Source of the DNA: Aradus depressus
Taxonomy: Eukaryota > Arthropoda > Insecta > Hemiptera > Aradidae
Reading direction: 5' to 3'
Assembly: GCA_963662175.1 (NCBI GenBank)
Contig: OY759221.1
Coordinates: 36,826,045-36,890,044, forward strand
Length of the DNA: 64,000 nt
Part shown: piece by piece, positions 11,326 to 22,889 of the stretch
Layout of the letters: each line of letters opens with the position of its first letter
How positions within the stretch are numbered: the stretch's first letter is position 1
Notes under the pieces: model-generated
The model's database searches: none
The model's input: only the letters and a program-made list of their open reading frames with translations
Told to the model about the DNA's origin: nothing
Position numbers and translations under genes: made by a program

Positions 11326-12329
11326 TTTTTTGTACTATATTTAATTTGAACATTGCATTGAATTGTTTTCTACAGTAATTTATTGTAACTTTTTTGGAAC
11401 ACTATACTATTATTCTCGGATATACTGATGGTTGAAAATTTAATAAGGAACATTTTTTGTAAGAATCAATTTTTCAATAGGAACAACCGTTTTCGCGTAA
11501 ATCAAGGAAACATTTTACAAAATGGGTTTCAAAGTGATATTTTAGAACGGTTTTCAACAATACAAACCAACAAAAATCAAACCGAGCAACCTCCTGCCAT
11601 TTTTTATCCTTTTAAATAAAAAAATTACCTAATAATAAAAACATATTTTAAAATTCGTTGCCATACGTTACAATTCAAACATTATTTTGTACTTGTGTGG
11701 GACGTTAAGCGATGGTCCAATATCGCCTAGTACTACAGACAGATGTGCGGTACTGCCTCAGTGCTGCTATGAAGGCGCTCCTCCCCCCACCCCAATCATC
11801 CCCTATATCTTCAAGATGCTGAGGATCCTACCATCACTCCACTGTCTCCACTCAGCCATCCCTCCTACAGGACTACACCATCCAGGTAACCAAATATACA
11901 TACTCTCATAACCTAAATAGTTTAACTTCTAGTATGTATTTTTCATAAATGTGTTTCCTTGAGACATAAAAGGAAAATGTTTCATCTTCAGAATACTCAG
12001 AAATATTATTATTGAGAAAAGTGACATCTTTCAAATGATCCCTCTTAAGATTTATATCCTTTTGTAAAGTATTTTATCCAACATTTATTTCCAACAGTCA
12101 TAAAATAGTATTTTTTCTCAGAATTTTGGAATAATCATTTATAAGACTATTTGAGAAAAATGACATACAGAACAATCTGAGAGACCTCGTGGCGTGCACA
12201 CTTGGAATCCCATTATGCTTATTTTTATTTGTTGGAATTTATTTATTATTTATTTTTCTATACCTTATATTAATTCGATTTGTTGGGGTCAAATCTGGCG
12301 ATCGCTTTTTGTCGTCATTATGGCGTTCT
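11326..12329. other. No gene seen; AT-rich, one SINE scrap
   Basis: Mostly AT-rich sequence. GGGACGTTAAGCGATGGTCC near 11,699 is a scrap of the SINE body. A C-rich stretch follows (11,750-11,900). I cannot support any coding exon here. Confidence 0.5.
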
Positions 12330-13206
12330 ACAAATATGAAAAATACAGAAAAATCACAGCACATCACATTTACACTTCGACGAGAAAGTCCCCCGTTTTC
12401 ATTTACGACAAGTCCCTCCCTCAAACTAATACTGTACGATACCTAGGACTGAATTAAATTCCGAAAACTGATATGGAACCCTCACACGATACAAGCTGAA
12501 CCGTCGACCCAAAATACTCTACGGACTTCTAAATCGATGATCAAAATTAAACATGACACAAAAACGGAAATGTCACACTTACTTACTGTTATTATGGACA
12601 TACCGATCACAGATATATGGTTCAGCAAAAACATCCAACATCAAACTAATTCAGGCGTTTCAGTCAAAAATCCTCAGACTGATAACACAGTGCCCCCCAT
12701 ACATAAACAGCAGAACACTTCATAACGATCTCATGATACACACAGTACCCAACACAATACAAACTACTCACATATGGTTTTTTAGAAAACTTTACATAAA
12801 TACAAACCCAGAAATACGTACTTTATCTTCACAACACTTACCACATAACCCCCCACGAAGGTTGAAGAGAAGATGGAACCGCGACTTATTGCCATCTTGA
12901 ATAATATTCGTTATTAATATTTTTTTTTACATTATTTCCCTTTACTTTTATCATCTCTCTTACCCATCCATCAAAGTTGTCTTTCAATTCCTTTTTATTT
13001 ATTATTATTTTTTTATTTATTTTTTTTTAATCTTTTTATTTTGTCCTAATAATTAAGATAAATTTTCGTCCCGAGGACCTACCACTGGGTGGCCTTCCTC
13101 TCACATGCCCTTCACGCCAACATATTAACACCATCATAGATGCTGGTTGTTGCACCCCAGCAACAGTTGTATCTTTATAAATAAAATACAAAAAAAAATA
13201 AAAAAA
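12330..13206 (+). pseudogene. Jockey-clade LINE, 3' end of reverse transcriptase plus tail
   Basis: Three frames together spell the end of a Jockey-type ORF2. KSQHITFTLRRESPP lies near 12,350. Then PQTNTVRYLGLN (the YLG motif after the RT fingers/palm) lies near 12,430. Next comes WTYRSQIYGSAKTSNIKLIQ near 12,600, and the family's terminal PPRRLKRRWNRDLLPS ending in a stop at 12,900. At least two frameshifts and internal stops break it. The 3' untranslated part runs to an A-rich tail at about 13,185-13,206. The 5' part is missing, the usual truncation of LINE copies. Confidence 0.8.
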
Positions 13207-13207
13207 A

Positions 13208-13430
13208 GTTATGGCGTTCTGGGTACACATATAGAATTTCGTGTCGTACACATGTACTGGGTACACATATTGGGATCGACACATCGGGAGTTATCGTATT
13301 CACAGACAGGATTTTTTATTTTCATGCTTAGAGTCAAAGGGTCAGAAAATTTGAAATTCCGGTGAAAACGTAACACCGAATTGCTGACCAGTTGCATAAC
13401 TTTCCCAATATTTCGTAAGGCTGGGGAAGT
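13208..13430 (-). repeat. Dispersed repeat family B, partial copy
   Basis: Contains the family B landmarks: ATTTCGTGTCG, a run like TATCGTGTTCACAGACA, and the terminal CTTCCCCAGC...GGGAAAGTTAT seen on the minus strand. The same order is found at 21.3-21.7, 54.5-54.9 and 59.4-59.9 kb. Family B codes for nothing I can recognise. It directly abuts the candidate exon to the right. Confidence 0.65.
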
Positions 13431-13525
13431 CCAACTTTTATTTTGTCCCTCCATCATTTGGAGGCTGACATCAGTTGGAACAACAAACACTGGGATCCCG
13501 GTTCTTTGGATAACCGATATCACTT
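13431..13525 (-). CDS. Candidate coding exon of an unidentified minus-strand gene
   Basis: On the minus strand, a long pyrimidine tract (CTCACCCTCTCTTCTGTCTC) ends in ACAAG, a good splice acceptor. It is followed by an open frame reading EVISVIQRTGIPVFVVPTDV and SLQMMEGQNK. The composition looks like a real protein rather than repeat sequence. Family B begins immediately after, and I see no clear GT donor, so the exon may be truncated. Its start phase fits the end phase of the candidate exon at 35,664-35,763 on the same strand. I do not recognise the family. It could be a pseudogene fragment. Confidence 0.3.
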
Positions 13526-13574
13526 CTTGTAGAGACAGAAGAGAGGGTGAGACTTGGTAAATATGCCTCATTCC

Positions 13575-13904
13575 GGTGACAATGTATTACATCAAAATTT
13601 CAGACAGATCAGTCGAGTTTTTCACTGTTTATCCAGTGCATGTCCTATATCATATTGCTCAATGAAAAAATCATCTATAACAAAAAATGTTCCTTATGAA
13701 ATTTGTGACTAACCTATTTTTGTCAAATTTGAAGTAGGACCAACGTGCACAGTAATAGCGTCTCAAAGACTGCTTTCCATAAATATAATAAAATATAGAT
13801 ATTAATCCAACAGCTGTTAAATAAAACCTATTGAGCTACTAACCTCTCTGTCTAACCTCTCTGTCTAACCTCTCTGTCTAAGATCAACAGTAATGTTTAT
13901 CTGA
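13575..13904. other. No gene seen; short tandem repeat
   Basis: AT-rich spacer. TAACCTCTCTGTC is repeated three times at about 13,841-13,880. Confidence 0.5.
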
Positions 13905-14430
13905 TATGGACAACGATGAGTACAACGATCAAGTTGACAGGCTGGCCAAGGAGGCGAGAGAGCCTCATGGACCTCATAGATCAATGCACACATCAAAACT
14001 GCATCAATGCTGATATGACAGAGAGAATACGAAGCAATGAAGGGGAGCTTCTTCACCAGGATCCAGCCATCTATCCCTTCCAAACCATGGTTCCACCACA
14101 TCATCCAACCAGACCCTTCTTCACCAGGATCAAGCCTTCTATCCCTTCCAAACCATGGTTCCACCCCCATCATCCAACCAGACACTTCTTCATTTCTATT
14201 TGTCGCCTTAGACTCAGCCACAACAGATTACCTTTCCACCTTTACAAAATCAAATCAATTTTAGAACATCCTTTTTATAGCTGGGACCTAACTCCAGTTG
14301 AATTCAACCATGTTCTGTTAGCGTGTCCACTAACTGCCCTCCACAGAGACCAGCTATCCCATCGGGTCCCCCTACCAACCAATACCAGACTAATAATTAT
14401 TAGAGTCTATTTCACAAAAAAACATATATA
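13905..14430 (+). pseudogene. LINE fragment: end of RNase H and C-terminal region
   Basis: YNDQVDRLAKEAR near 13,930 resembles the final conserved block of LINE RNase H domains. The later frame FISICRLRLSHNRLPFHLYK...FNHVLLACPL is the C-terminal region typical of Jockey/Loa-type ORF2, where a cysteine-histidine cluster normally follows. The frames are out of register. A 68-bp segment (about 14,053-14,120) is duplicated in tandem as 14,121-14,188, shifting the frame. The copy is dead and truncated at both ends. Confidence 0.7.
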
Positions 14431-15545
14431 ATAATATTATAAAGGAAGGGTATATTATTGAAGGAAGGGTACTGTTTGGATTGTAAACTGGTTGAACTTC
14501 CATTTAGTATTTGTTAAGTCGTGGCTGAAGACTTTTTTATTAAGTGTTTCACAATATCTCCGCAAAAAATGTCAAGTATCATTAAATTATTTAGTCCCCT
14601 CTAGTCAAATTCTGAATTTCACTAGTGTCACACCGCTGATATTCACTATCCATAAGGTCAAAAAAAAAAATATATATATGTATATATAATAGTTTTAAAA
14701 TATAGGTAAATAACTAAAAAATGAAATAATATGAAAAACAGTTTTTTTCAAAAATATACCTTATATTGCAACTGAAAAGTAGAAAATATATGTTTTCCTT
14801 CCGCAAGGAATGTTCTTGGGTGAGACTCACATTTTATGTTACATTGATGATCTTGTCAATAACCTCATTACTACTCACATTATTTCGGAATTTATTTTTT
14901 TAATGTTCATTATTCACTTCACATTTTGTCTCCTGTTAGCGCCACAAAGTTAATTTAACATATTGTGTATTTTTATTAAAGAGAGTATAAACACATTTTT
15001 ATTTTTTTTCTTGTACTTTGATATTATCTCATATGGACCTTAATTCTTATATATATAACATATATTCTACTATAAACCTCATTCTTTAGCCAGATTTTTT
15101 TTTTTTTTTTAATTTCTTACTATTACATTTTCTTTATTTTATTATATTATTGACAATTATCCAATCACTAAAATATTTTTTACCTAGAGGATAGAGTGTC
15201 AGCTGTTAGGTAATCTGAGGAAACCTGAGGATTATATAAATATGACAACCTAGCAATCTTAAATGTCACTTTTGAACTTTGTGCTGATGAAATCGGTACA
15301 TTATGTATAATATATTATATTTGTGTGGAATTAGACAATATAAAAATTAAACAAGTTCTTTGTTTTTAGTGAATTTGAAATAATAGAATAGAATGCATCT
15401 AAAAAGAAATAGTGATAAATATGTCTTGTACTGTTCTACTCTGTACCGAGGTTTCCCCGACCGGCAGTGAAGTGCTTCTATCAGATTGTATCTAGTTTAG
15501 TACAAATATGTTGTAGTGCAACGTTAGTTCTTGTAGTTTGTTCAT
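14431..15545. other. No gene seen; AT-rich spacer
   Basis: Low-complexity AT-rich DNA with poly-A/T runs (14,660-14,690; 15,092-15,112). No conserved coding signal. Confidence 0.55.
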
Positions 15546-15549
15546 TTTC

Positions 15550-15735
15550 GTCTAACTACGAGGTCATGTCGCTGACTACCTTTATCGTCTGGTGGAACTG
15601 TGCTCAACTCTACTATGGGAGGGAATCATACATTATACCTCCCAGATTTAATTAGGTGTCTTTAACGAGTACCCGACATGGCACAGACCATCGCATAACA
15701 TACCATCCGAAGGATATCGTGCTCAAGCTGGGATG
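15550..15735 (-). mobile_element. Diverged SINE fragment
   Basis: AACTACGAGGTCATGTCGC, TCAACTCTACTATGGGA, TTTAACGAGTACCCGACAT and CATCCGAAGGATATCGTGC appear in the usual SINE order, with several deletions. The tRNA-like head is missing. Confidence 0.7.
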
Positions 15736-16079
15736 AGACATGCTGGCTACCTCTCTCTATACTACCGACGAGAGCTGTTCTATTGGGAGGTGGCCACTCG
15801 AGGTGAAGGTCTCTTATTGACCACCCATAGACGGCATTAGATACCGTAGTGTTAATAAGACAGACACACATCCTCCGACTGTTGCCAATATATTATTTGA
15901 ACAGAAGTGTGTTTCGTCAATCCCGCCGAGCCTCTGTCAATATGTAGTCTACACAACTCAACATCCCTCCTGCTGTCTTAAGTAATAAAAACCCGCTAAA
16001 AACTTTTATTATTTTTTTGCCCAATCTCTGCTATATAAGGAATAGGCTATATCGCCAAGTTCACCCACGTCTTTTTGGG
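15736..16079. other. No gene seen
   Basis: Unique sequence. A 69-codon minus frame (15,662-15,871) overlaps the SINE and has no recognisable domain. Confidence 0.5.
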
Positions 16080-16262
16080 TGGTTTTGTTATCCCAAGTAA
16101 TCGGTCAGAAGTTCGATGTTGGGTTTTCACCAGAATTCAATGTTTTCTGTACCACTAATTCCAAAAAATAAAAAAATAATCCTGCCGATTTGTAGGTATC
16201 TGTGAACACGATAACCCCAATATAAGGAATATATCGTCACGAAATTATATATGTGTGTCCAG
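16080..16262 (+). repeat. Family B repeat, left piece
   Basis: AAGTAATCGGTCAGAAGTTC, then TTTTCACCAGAATTCAATGT, TCTGTGAACACGATAACCCC and CGTCACGAAATTATATATGT, in plus orientation. The family normally continues into a CCAGAACCCC...ACACCTATC block, which is found here only after 16,700. The copy is therefore split by the LINE fragment. Confidence 0.65.
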
Positions 16263-16690
16263 ACAGTAGATACTAGTTTCCGTAGCGGCCGATCCACAAC
16301 TGATGCCCTCATGATACTCACATCATCAATCGAGATAGCATTTTCTAAAAAACAAGTACTTATGGCCCTAGACATAGACAAAGCATATGACAATGTAAAT
16401 ATTAACAAACTAATAAACGTCCTAGATAAATCAAAAATTCCACAGGAGATAACGATATGGCTACATAAATATTTATTTAAGAAAACACTATATATAAAGA
16501 CAGATGAAGGGGACGTAGAGATGGACTCATACAGAGGACTGTTACAGGGAGATGTTTGGTCACCAATCCTCTTTAACATGTATACTAGAGAGATACACGG
16601 GGAGCTAGAGCTATTATATACAGCTTCCAACAATTTTCATCAGAATCGGTCCAAGAGGAGGGGGCCAGAGGTGAGGATGTTGTGTACAAA
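16263..16690 (+). pseudogene. LINE reverse transcriptase fragment (fingers/palm)
   Basis: One open frame of 148 codons carries non-LTR reverse transcriptase blocks in order. They are FRSGRSTTDAL (block 2-like), LMALDIDKAYDNVN (catalytic motif A, with the first Asp) and GLLQGDVWSPILFNMYTREI (equivalent of the usual GLPQGSPLSPLLFNLY). The YADD motif is not reached, because coding similarity stops at about 16,620. The fragment has no stop inside, so it may be younger than the other LINE pieces, but both ends are missing. Confidence 0.8.
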
Positions 16691-16885
16691 ACCCTAATAA
16701 CTGACTATATAAATGACGTATCGACATGAAATATTATATGTGGATCCAGGAACAAATGACACCTATCAATTTTCAATGAAATTGGCCAAAGGCAAGGGTG
16801 GAATAAGAAGACCTCAATTCAAAAATACTAATACCTACCGATATAACGATTGTATCGACAAAAAATTTAGTATGACGATTTCTTA
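16691..16885 (+). repeat. Family B repeat, right piece
   Basis: TCGACATGAAATATTATATG, GTGGATCCAGGAAC and ACACCTATCAATTTTCA continue family B after the LINE fragment. The segment ACCGATATAACGATTGTATC at about 16,847 recurs at about 17,507 with an added A run. Confidence 0.6.
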
Positions 16886-17576
16886 TGATAGTTAGTTTTG
16901 TTCGATTTAATTTTTAAAAAATTAACAATTTAAAATTTCATGAGTGGGGACAGATATGTGAGTCACTACACTCAGAGGTGACTTCACAGTCAAATTATGT
17001 TTTCTAAATTATTTTACCAGACTGCCTGATGATGAGGGCAACCTCGAAAGCCGGTTAGCATAAAATAATAAATCTTGTGAGGGGTCAGAATACATTTTAC
17101 TTCCTCAGCTATACGAAGTATAGGGGAAGTTACGTAATCTCTCAGAAAATCTATTCGGAGTTTTCAACGGAATTTCATTTTTCCGACCTTCTGACTTAAT
17201 TTTTTTTTTTTTTTTTTTACAAAGAGATATTTACAACTGTATAAAAATATATACAACAAGCAAATATGCTAATACAGACATAATGGCAATGTCAAAATGT
17301 CATGAGGGGAGAAATCACCCATTGGTGACACTTCCTAGTCACTGATTTTCTCTCATTTGTAACTAATCACTGTCACTGTCACTGCTGCTGCTAAGGAGGT
17401 CTCTAGGCCATTGACGCTTAAGCCGTCGTTGGGGAAGTACGGGAGAATGGAGGGTTAAAAAAAATTAATTTAAAAGTTTCTGTCTGTGTCTTTGTACAAA
17501 ACCTGCCGATATAACGATTGTATCGACAAAAAAAAAAAAAAAAAAAAATGTAGTATCACGATTTCTTATGATAGTT
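16886..17576. repeat. Patchwork of retroposon tails and family B ends
   Basis: CCTGATGATGAGGGCAACCT near 17,026 resembles the CCTGATGATG motif of retroposon tails here. CAGCTATACGAAGTATAGGG near 17,107 is a family B end with its small TATACGAAGTATA inverted repeat. Poly-T (17,201-17,218) and poly-A (17,529-17,547) runs separate the pieces. No gene. Confidence 0.5.
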
Positions 17577-17815
17577 ATTATGACCCATGCCCGGGCTTTA
17601 TCTAAGGTCATATCGCCTCTTTCGTCACTATGGTTAACATGAGCCCGACTCTGCATTGGGAGTCCTAAATTTTGCCTACCCAAAATTTTTATTCACTCAG
17701 GCTCGGGACCATCGCTTAACGTTCCATTGGAAGGACATCGTGCTTAAATTTACTTTACTTCTCAGATGAAATAAACTAAGGGCCTCGGCCGGGTTTCGAA
17801 CCCACGATCTTCAAC
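17577..17815 (-). mobile_element. SINE, minus, internally deleted
   Basis: From TTATGACCCATGCCCGGGC to TTTCGAACCCACGATCTT. It lacks about 60 bp of the body (no GAGTACCTGAC block) and the distal half of the tRNA-like head. Box B is present on the minus strand as GGGTTCGAAACCC. Confidence 0.8.
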
Positions 17816-18359
17816 TTAATTAATTCATGCTGGGGAAGTATATCGCCGGTGATTCACCGAACATATTTCAGACATACGAGTAGAGCTCATTGTTCTAACC
17901 GAACGACCAGTCCGGTTAGGTTCGAAGACCAAGGCATGATTTACGAATTACTACACAAGACCTCAATTAGGTTACCAAACCGTTCACTCCCATGGGAATC
18001 TTATCTCTCTACTCCTCATTATCTGACCCTTTTTTCTTCTAGTTTCCGAGGATTGAGAAATTAAAATTGTTCTTTTTTTAATTATTTGTGCGTGTCGGCA
18101 GTGAAATTGACCATTCCCAACATAGAGATGTTAAAGGTGTTTGTGAAATGTAATGCCTTGAAGTAAAAATCTCGAAATGGTTTAAAGGCAGTGGATAGAT
18201 AACAGCTCATCAAATTTTTAAATCAAATAGGGATGGCTTTTCTGATGTGAAAAAATAAAAAGTTAACACTTTCAGCACCGGGTAAGTAAGAATTGAGGAA
18301 ATTCATTGAATATTCTCGATACTCTGATATCATGTCAATTAGGAATTAGGGTACTGTCT
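17816..18359. other. No gene seen
   Basis: Unique sequence with no supported coding exon. Confidence 0.5.
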
Positions 18360-18527
18360 TCTAAGGTCGAAACCTTAGGTTTTTTTATCGGGGAGGTAAA
18401 AGAAACTTGAAGAAGCCGTCCTTTGGATGAGACGTTAAGGAAGACCCCAGGTGAATAAGCCTAGGTAGGCAACATTTAGATCTCTTAATCGACGGAAGAG
18501 TTCTCTGGTAGTAACCGATATGACCAC
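18360..18527 (+). mobile_element. Diverged SINE fragment, plus
   Basis: ACCTTAGGTTTTTTTATCGG, AGCCGTCCTTTGGATGAGAC, GTAGGCAACATTTAG and TCTGGTAGTAACCGATATGA follow SINE order. Heavily mutated; the tRNA-like head is absent. Confidence 0.65.
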
Positions 18528-18561
18528 AATAACTATATGTATATGTATAGGTTAGGTTAGG

Positions 18562-18890
18562 TTTTATGACTCATGCCCGGGCTTTAACTACGAGGTCATA
18601 TCGCCTACTACCAGAGCGCTCTTTCGTCACTCTGGTGGACATGAGCCCGACTCTACTGTGGGAGTCCTAAATTTTGCCTACCCTAAATTTTTATTCATCT
18701 AGGGTAGGGGTCTTTAACGAGTACCTGACATCGTACAGGCTCGGGACCATCGCTTAACGTCCCATCCGAAGGACGGCGTGCTTAAGTTTATTTTACCTCC
18801 CAGATAAAATAAACTAAGGGCCTCGGTCGGGCTACGAACCCACGACCTTGAGTTCAGAAGTCAGGCACGCTTACCACTGAGCTACCGGCT
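18562..18890 (-). mobile_element. tRNA-derived SINE, minus, near full length
   Basis: Runs from TTTTATGACTCATGCCCGGG to GAGCTACCGGC and is nearly identical to the copy at 10,978-11,325, including GGTTAGGTTAGGTTTT just before it. Both copies share the GGTTAGGTT flank, so the pair may be a segmental duplication, or this is part of the SINE 3' end. Confidence 0.88.
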
Positions 18891-19640
18891 AATATAATAA
18901 AATCATAAATATAATATAATATAATAAAAGATGACACAGGCACATCCTAATGTCAAGTATTCACCTACAGATGCCACTTCAAAACTTATTATTTGGTGGG
19001 TGCAAACTTCAAATGCATAATGGTAATTAGGGGGCCTTATTATACCTAACGTAAGAACAATGATCGGATTTGTATAAACTTATGGTCCCATATGAATATT
19101 TTCAAAATCTAGTAATAATAATTATTAAGGCTAGTTAACCTGCAACTATTTTTGAAAAACTACTTTTTTGTCGAAAGTGTATATACATTTTATTGCAAAA
19201 TTTGTAATGGCAGAAAAGAGAAAAATTGTAATCATCAAATTACAGATAATCGCAACAATAATCGTAAAATATGTTTACTAGAATTGAAACTTTGTGCATT
19301 TACTTGGAAGACATTTTTGTTTATTTATTTCTCCCAAGCATTAGGAGGTCATAGCTCCATACGTCTTCTGCATTGTAGTTATCACAAATCAAAGAGCGTT
19401 TGTCCACTTTAAAGTTTTCAGTATTAACAAAGTCTGTCTAAAGAGGCTACTTTGAGAAGTGTAGGTTCCCAAAATTCAGGTTATATTTTCTTTATTTGGT
19501 TCAATTAAAAGTAAGTTGAATAAATTGCGGAAAAATAGAGTATTATGTTAGTTGGCAGGTGTAGTTTGGCAAAAATCGGGACAAACTGCTATATGTCGGG
19601 ACAACATGTGAACTGAAAATAATAATTTGAAGCCCTTTAA
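18891..19640. other. No gene seen; AT-rich spacer
   Basis: An 86-codon frame (19,152-19,412) has no domain I recognise. Confidence 0.5.
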
Positions 19641-19667
19641 TATAGTTTTCTTAGGTATATAAACTCA

Positions 19668-20445
19668 ATGGCAGCACTACAAGCAACCCAAGTATTGTAT
19701 ACTGATAATCCTCTCGTGAGTAGAATCCATAGATACACAGATTATATCTTATCTGAGGGCAAGTCAGTCATATTTATGTGGGTTCCATCACATGAAGGCA
19801 TAGAAGGAAATGAACAAGCAGACCTTGCTGCAAAAGATGCCTCAACTTCAGCTGCTGAATGTAATGAAATTTCTACAAAATCGGATCTCAAACAGATACT
19901 ACATAGTAAGGTTCCACTGGGTTGGACCAACATGTGGAACGAAGTTGACGGCCGCAACAAATTAAAAAACATCAAAAAAGGGGTGGAACCATGGAAAACG
20001 TCCATCAGGGATAACCGACGAGAAGAAGTGGCAGTGATGAGGCTACGAGTGGGTCACAGTCGGCTGAGCCACGGCCACCTGATAAGAAGAGAGCAAGCCA
20101 GGAAGTGTGAACTGTGTGAGGAGGAACTGTCGGTGCGGCACATCCTGGAGGAGTGTCCACTCTATCAGGAGGAACTGGCCAGGAGAGGCATCACCAGAGC
20201 ACTACCAGCAGCACTAGGCAACCAGAGGAGCTGTCGGTGCGGCACATCCTGGAGGAGTGTCCACTCTATCAGGAGGAACTGGCCAGGAGAGGCATCACCA
20301 GAGCACTGCCAGCAGCCCTGGGCAACCACAGGAGCTGTCGGTGCGGCACATCCTGGAGGAGTGTCCACTCTATGAGGAGGAACTGGCCAGGAGAGGCATC
20401 ACCAGAGCACTACCAGCAGCACTAGGCAACCACCGATAGCCACTC
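19668..20445 (+). pseudogene. LINE ORF2 C-terminus: RNase H and zinc-knuckle region
   Basis: The frame reads VIFMWVPSHEGIEGNEQADL, matching the last blocks of LINE-type RNase H (VPSHxGIxGNExAD). It is followed by MRLRVGHSRLSHGHLI and CELCEEELSVRHILEECPLY, the Cys-Cys-His-Cys cluster at the C-terminus of Jockey/I-type ORF2. A 104-bp block around this cluster is present three times in tandem (CTGTCGGTGCGGCACATCCT at 20,127, 20,231 and 20,335). Since 104 is not a multiple of three, the frame shifts at each repeat. The 5' RT part is missing. The 3' tail ends in A-rich sequence near 20,540. Confidence 0.82.
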
Positions 20446-20539
20446 CAGAGAACTATAGACTTTTTTAGTGATAAAAAACTAATGGACGAGCTATAATTCA
20501 AGCAAAAATGTTAAAGTAAACAATAATACTTAAAAAAAA

Positions 20540-20640
20540 AAATATATGTATTTGGATGTATGTCTGTATATGTGTATATATATGTATAGATGTGTGTATA
20601 TATGTGTGTGTATGTGCATATGTGCATCTGTCTCCATCCC
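20540..20640. repeat. TATATG/TGTGTA microsatellite
   Basis: Degenerate run of TATATGTG, TATGTA and GTGTGTAT units after the LINE tail. Confidence 0.75.
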
Positions 20641-21255
20641 AAAGTATTTAGATGCTTATGACCTAGATGTTGAGTATCTATAACCCTAATCCTAAACTTA
20701 AATGTTTATGTCCAGATACAATATCAGTCAAATAAAAGTAATACCTATAAATAATGTCCAAATAAGAGATCAATTAAATTAAATCTGTGAAGAACAATTA
20801 ACAATTAAATGTTAAAATAACAGAAAGTAGCTAATTATCTCCATTATCTTTAATAACGGTTAAGAAATAAATAAAGAAATTAGAATATATAAATTAGTTC
20901 GAAGGGAAAACACAAATTAAATAATTCAGGAAGAAATATTAATACACTAACATAAGATAATAACACTAGCAAATTCTAACAGGAACTTAATATCTGGAAA
21001 GTGACTATATACATACCTACTTATTTTATAAAAACATAAAAAGAAAAATAACAATAAAAGGATAAATAATAATGAACTGAATACTATTATTTAAATGTGT
21101 GATATATGTAATGAGTATGAATAAATCTTATTGAAAATATATATGAAACAGTTAATGTCCAACCGGAATGTTCTACTTGAGAATTAAATTTTCAATAGAT
21201 AAAACAATATCATTCAAAAGAGAGAGAAACATTAAAAAATAAAAAGTCGATTATG
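20641..21255. other. No gene seen; very AT-rich
   Basis: Spacer with no coding signal. Confidence 0.5.
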
Positions 21256-21259
21256 GCCA

Positions 21260-21692
21260 ATTTGTCTGAAATCAATCGATGTTGTCCTGATGAGCTTCTG
21301 GATCCACATTAAGTATCTGGTGTCCATATTTCCTGGTCAATATGTCGGGAGTAACCGTGTTCACCGACATAAAGAGAGACATTTCTCATAAAATAAAAGA
21401 CATTGTCTTCCCACTGTTTTATTTTCAATCATAACAGGTTTTCAACGTATAGTGTGATGTCTAACCGAACTCAGTGCCACTGCAGTTGAGGTGAAAATTG
21501 GTTCTGATCAAAAAGGACAGCGTTTTTTTATTTCTATGAAAACATCTTACTGTCACATATAAAAAAGACATAATTTTTTGGGCATTTTAAAGATTCTGAT
21601 GTCGGAAAACATTCAATTCTGGTAAAACTCAACATCAAATTGTTAACTAATTACATAACTTTCCCTGTACTATTTATAGTTGGGAAAGTAGG
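21260..21692 (-). repeat. Family B repeat, minus
   Basis: Ordered landmarks: GTAACCGTGTTCACCGACAT, GTCGGAAAACATTCAATTCT, AACTCAACATCAAATTG, ACATAACTTTCCCTGTAC. It ends AGTTGGGAAAGTAG. An internal insertion of about 150 bp separates the two halves. Confidence 0.65.
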
Positions 21693-22777
21693 TGAAGATT
21701 GTAGGTACACCCGGTAGATAGATGGGGGCTACGGGTTCTGAACCGACTCTGTTTTGACTTTGATGTTTGACCTATTAAATCCTATTTCGTGATGTGTTCT
21801 ATTTGAAGAGCCTACGTTTCCAGGGATGCCATTGTCCCTGAGAGCTGACCCGCTGACCGCTAAGACAATGACGCGAGGTTTCACAAGGAAGAGGATTCTT
21901 CTCTGACCCAACGTTGTGTGTGGCAATCAGACATCTTTCTGTGGTTTACCAAACATATCCAGTCGTTATCTTCCCACCATCTCCACCTGACTATATAGTA
22001 CAGGCCTCGCTAATCCCATCTCTCAATAATGACAACTTCTGATGACATCACCTTGTCATAAATCCCTCTCTTAAACAACGTCGCACATACGCACTAAGCC
22101 AGTCTCTTCAACTTGGAGTTCGCCTCCCCAGAAGACCTACAGATGGGCGAAATCGAATTGCGCCAATGGGATACCTTTTATTTTAAGTTACCTTTGTTTA
22201 TGATATTTAAAACTATTGAACTGCGCCAAACATCCTTTCTAACTTATATCGAATTCCGCCAACTGTATTTTTTGTTTATATGATTCGTATTCTATTTTCT
22301 ATCTGGAATGAATCTAATTCGCTAAATTCAGTTTTTTCGTTCTGACTGTGTTTATATTCTCTATTAGTCCGATAGTCGAAGTCCTGTGTTATATTATGAA
22401 AATGTGCGATATCTAGCTAAAGCAAATGGAAATATAATTGACAAACTATATCGTCTATATTGAGAAATACTTTTCTTTTTTGTGCTCCCCCATAGGGTTT
22501 CTCTATATCAGGAGACCTGGGACTCTTTCACTAAAAGGACCGACGGGAGGGTCAACATTTTATTTCTTTGGATACATCAACTGAATTTACAAAGAGTAAG
22601 TGGTTTCTATGCCACAATTTTGTAGTGATACCAAATACATTCTTGTATTTTATACCAACTTTGTCACTTTGTAAGGTAATATATAATATGTACGTAGACA
22701 GTGTTAATAAAATGTGTTTTGGAGGAGTTCAATGTTTTTTTCAATTTATACCCAATTTTCAAATGAGCGCAGTTCAA
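21693..22777. other. No gene seen; unique flank of the palindrome
   Basis: Contains three spaced copies of a (T/A)GCGCCAA-like motif (about 22,160, 22,220 and 22,256) but no supported gene. This is the left flank of the large palindromic element. Confidence 0.5.
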
Positions 22778-22783
22778 TACAAG
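22778..22783. other. Left target-site duplication (TACAAG)
   Basis: TACAAG directly precedes the left terminus AGTAGAAGGG of the palindromic element. The same six bases directly follow its right terminus at 35,566-35,571. Confidence 0.85.
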
Positions 22784-22889
22784 AGTAGAAGGGAAATGGG
22801 GACTCTGGCGCAGTTGCCCCACATGACCTTTGACCCCACGGGGATCACGTGACCCATCACCCCCCACCCTCCCCAGCTCCGAATCACCC

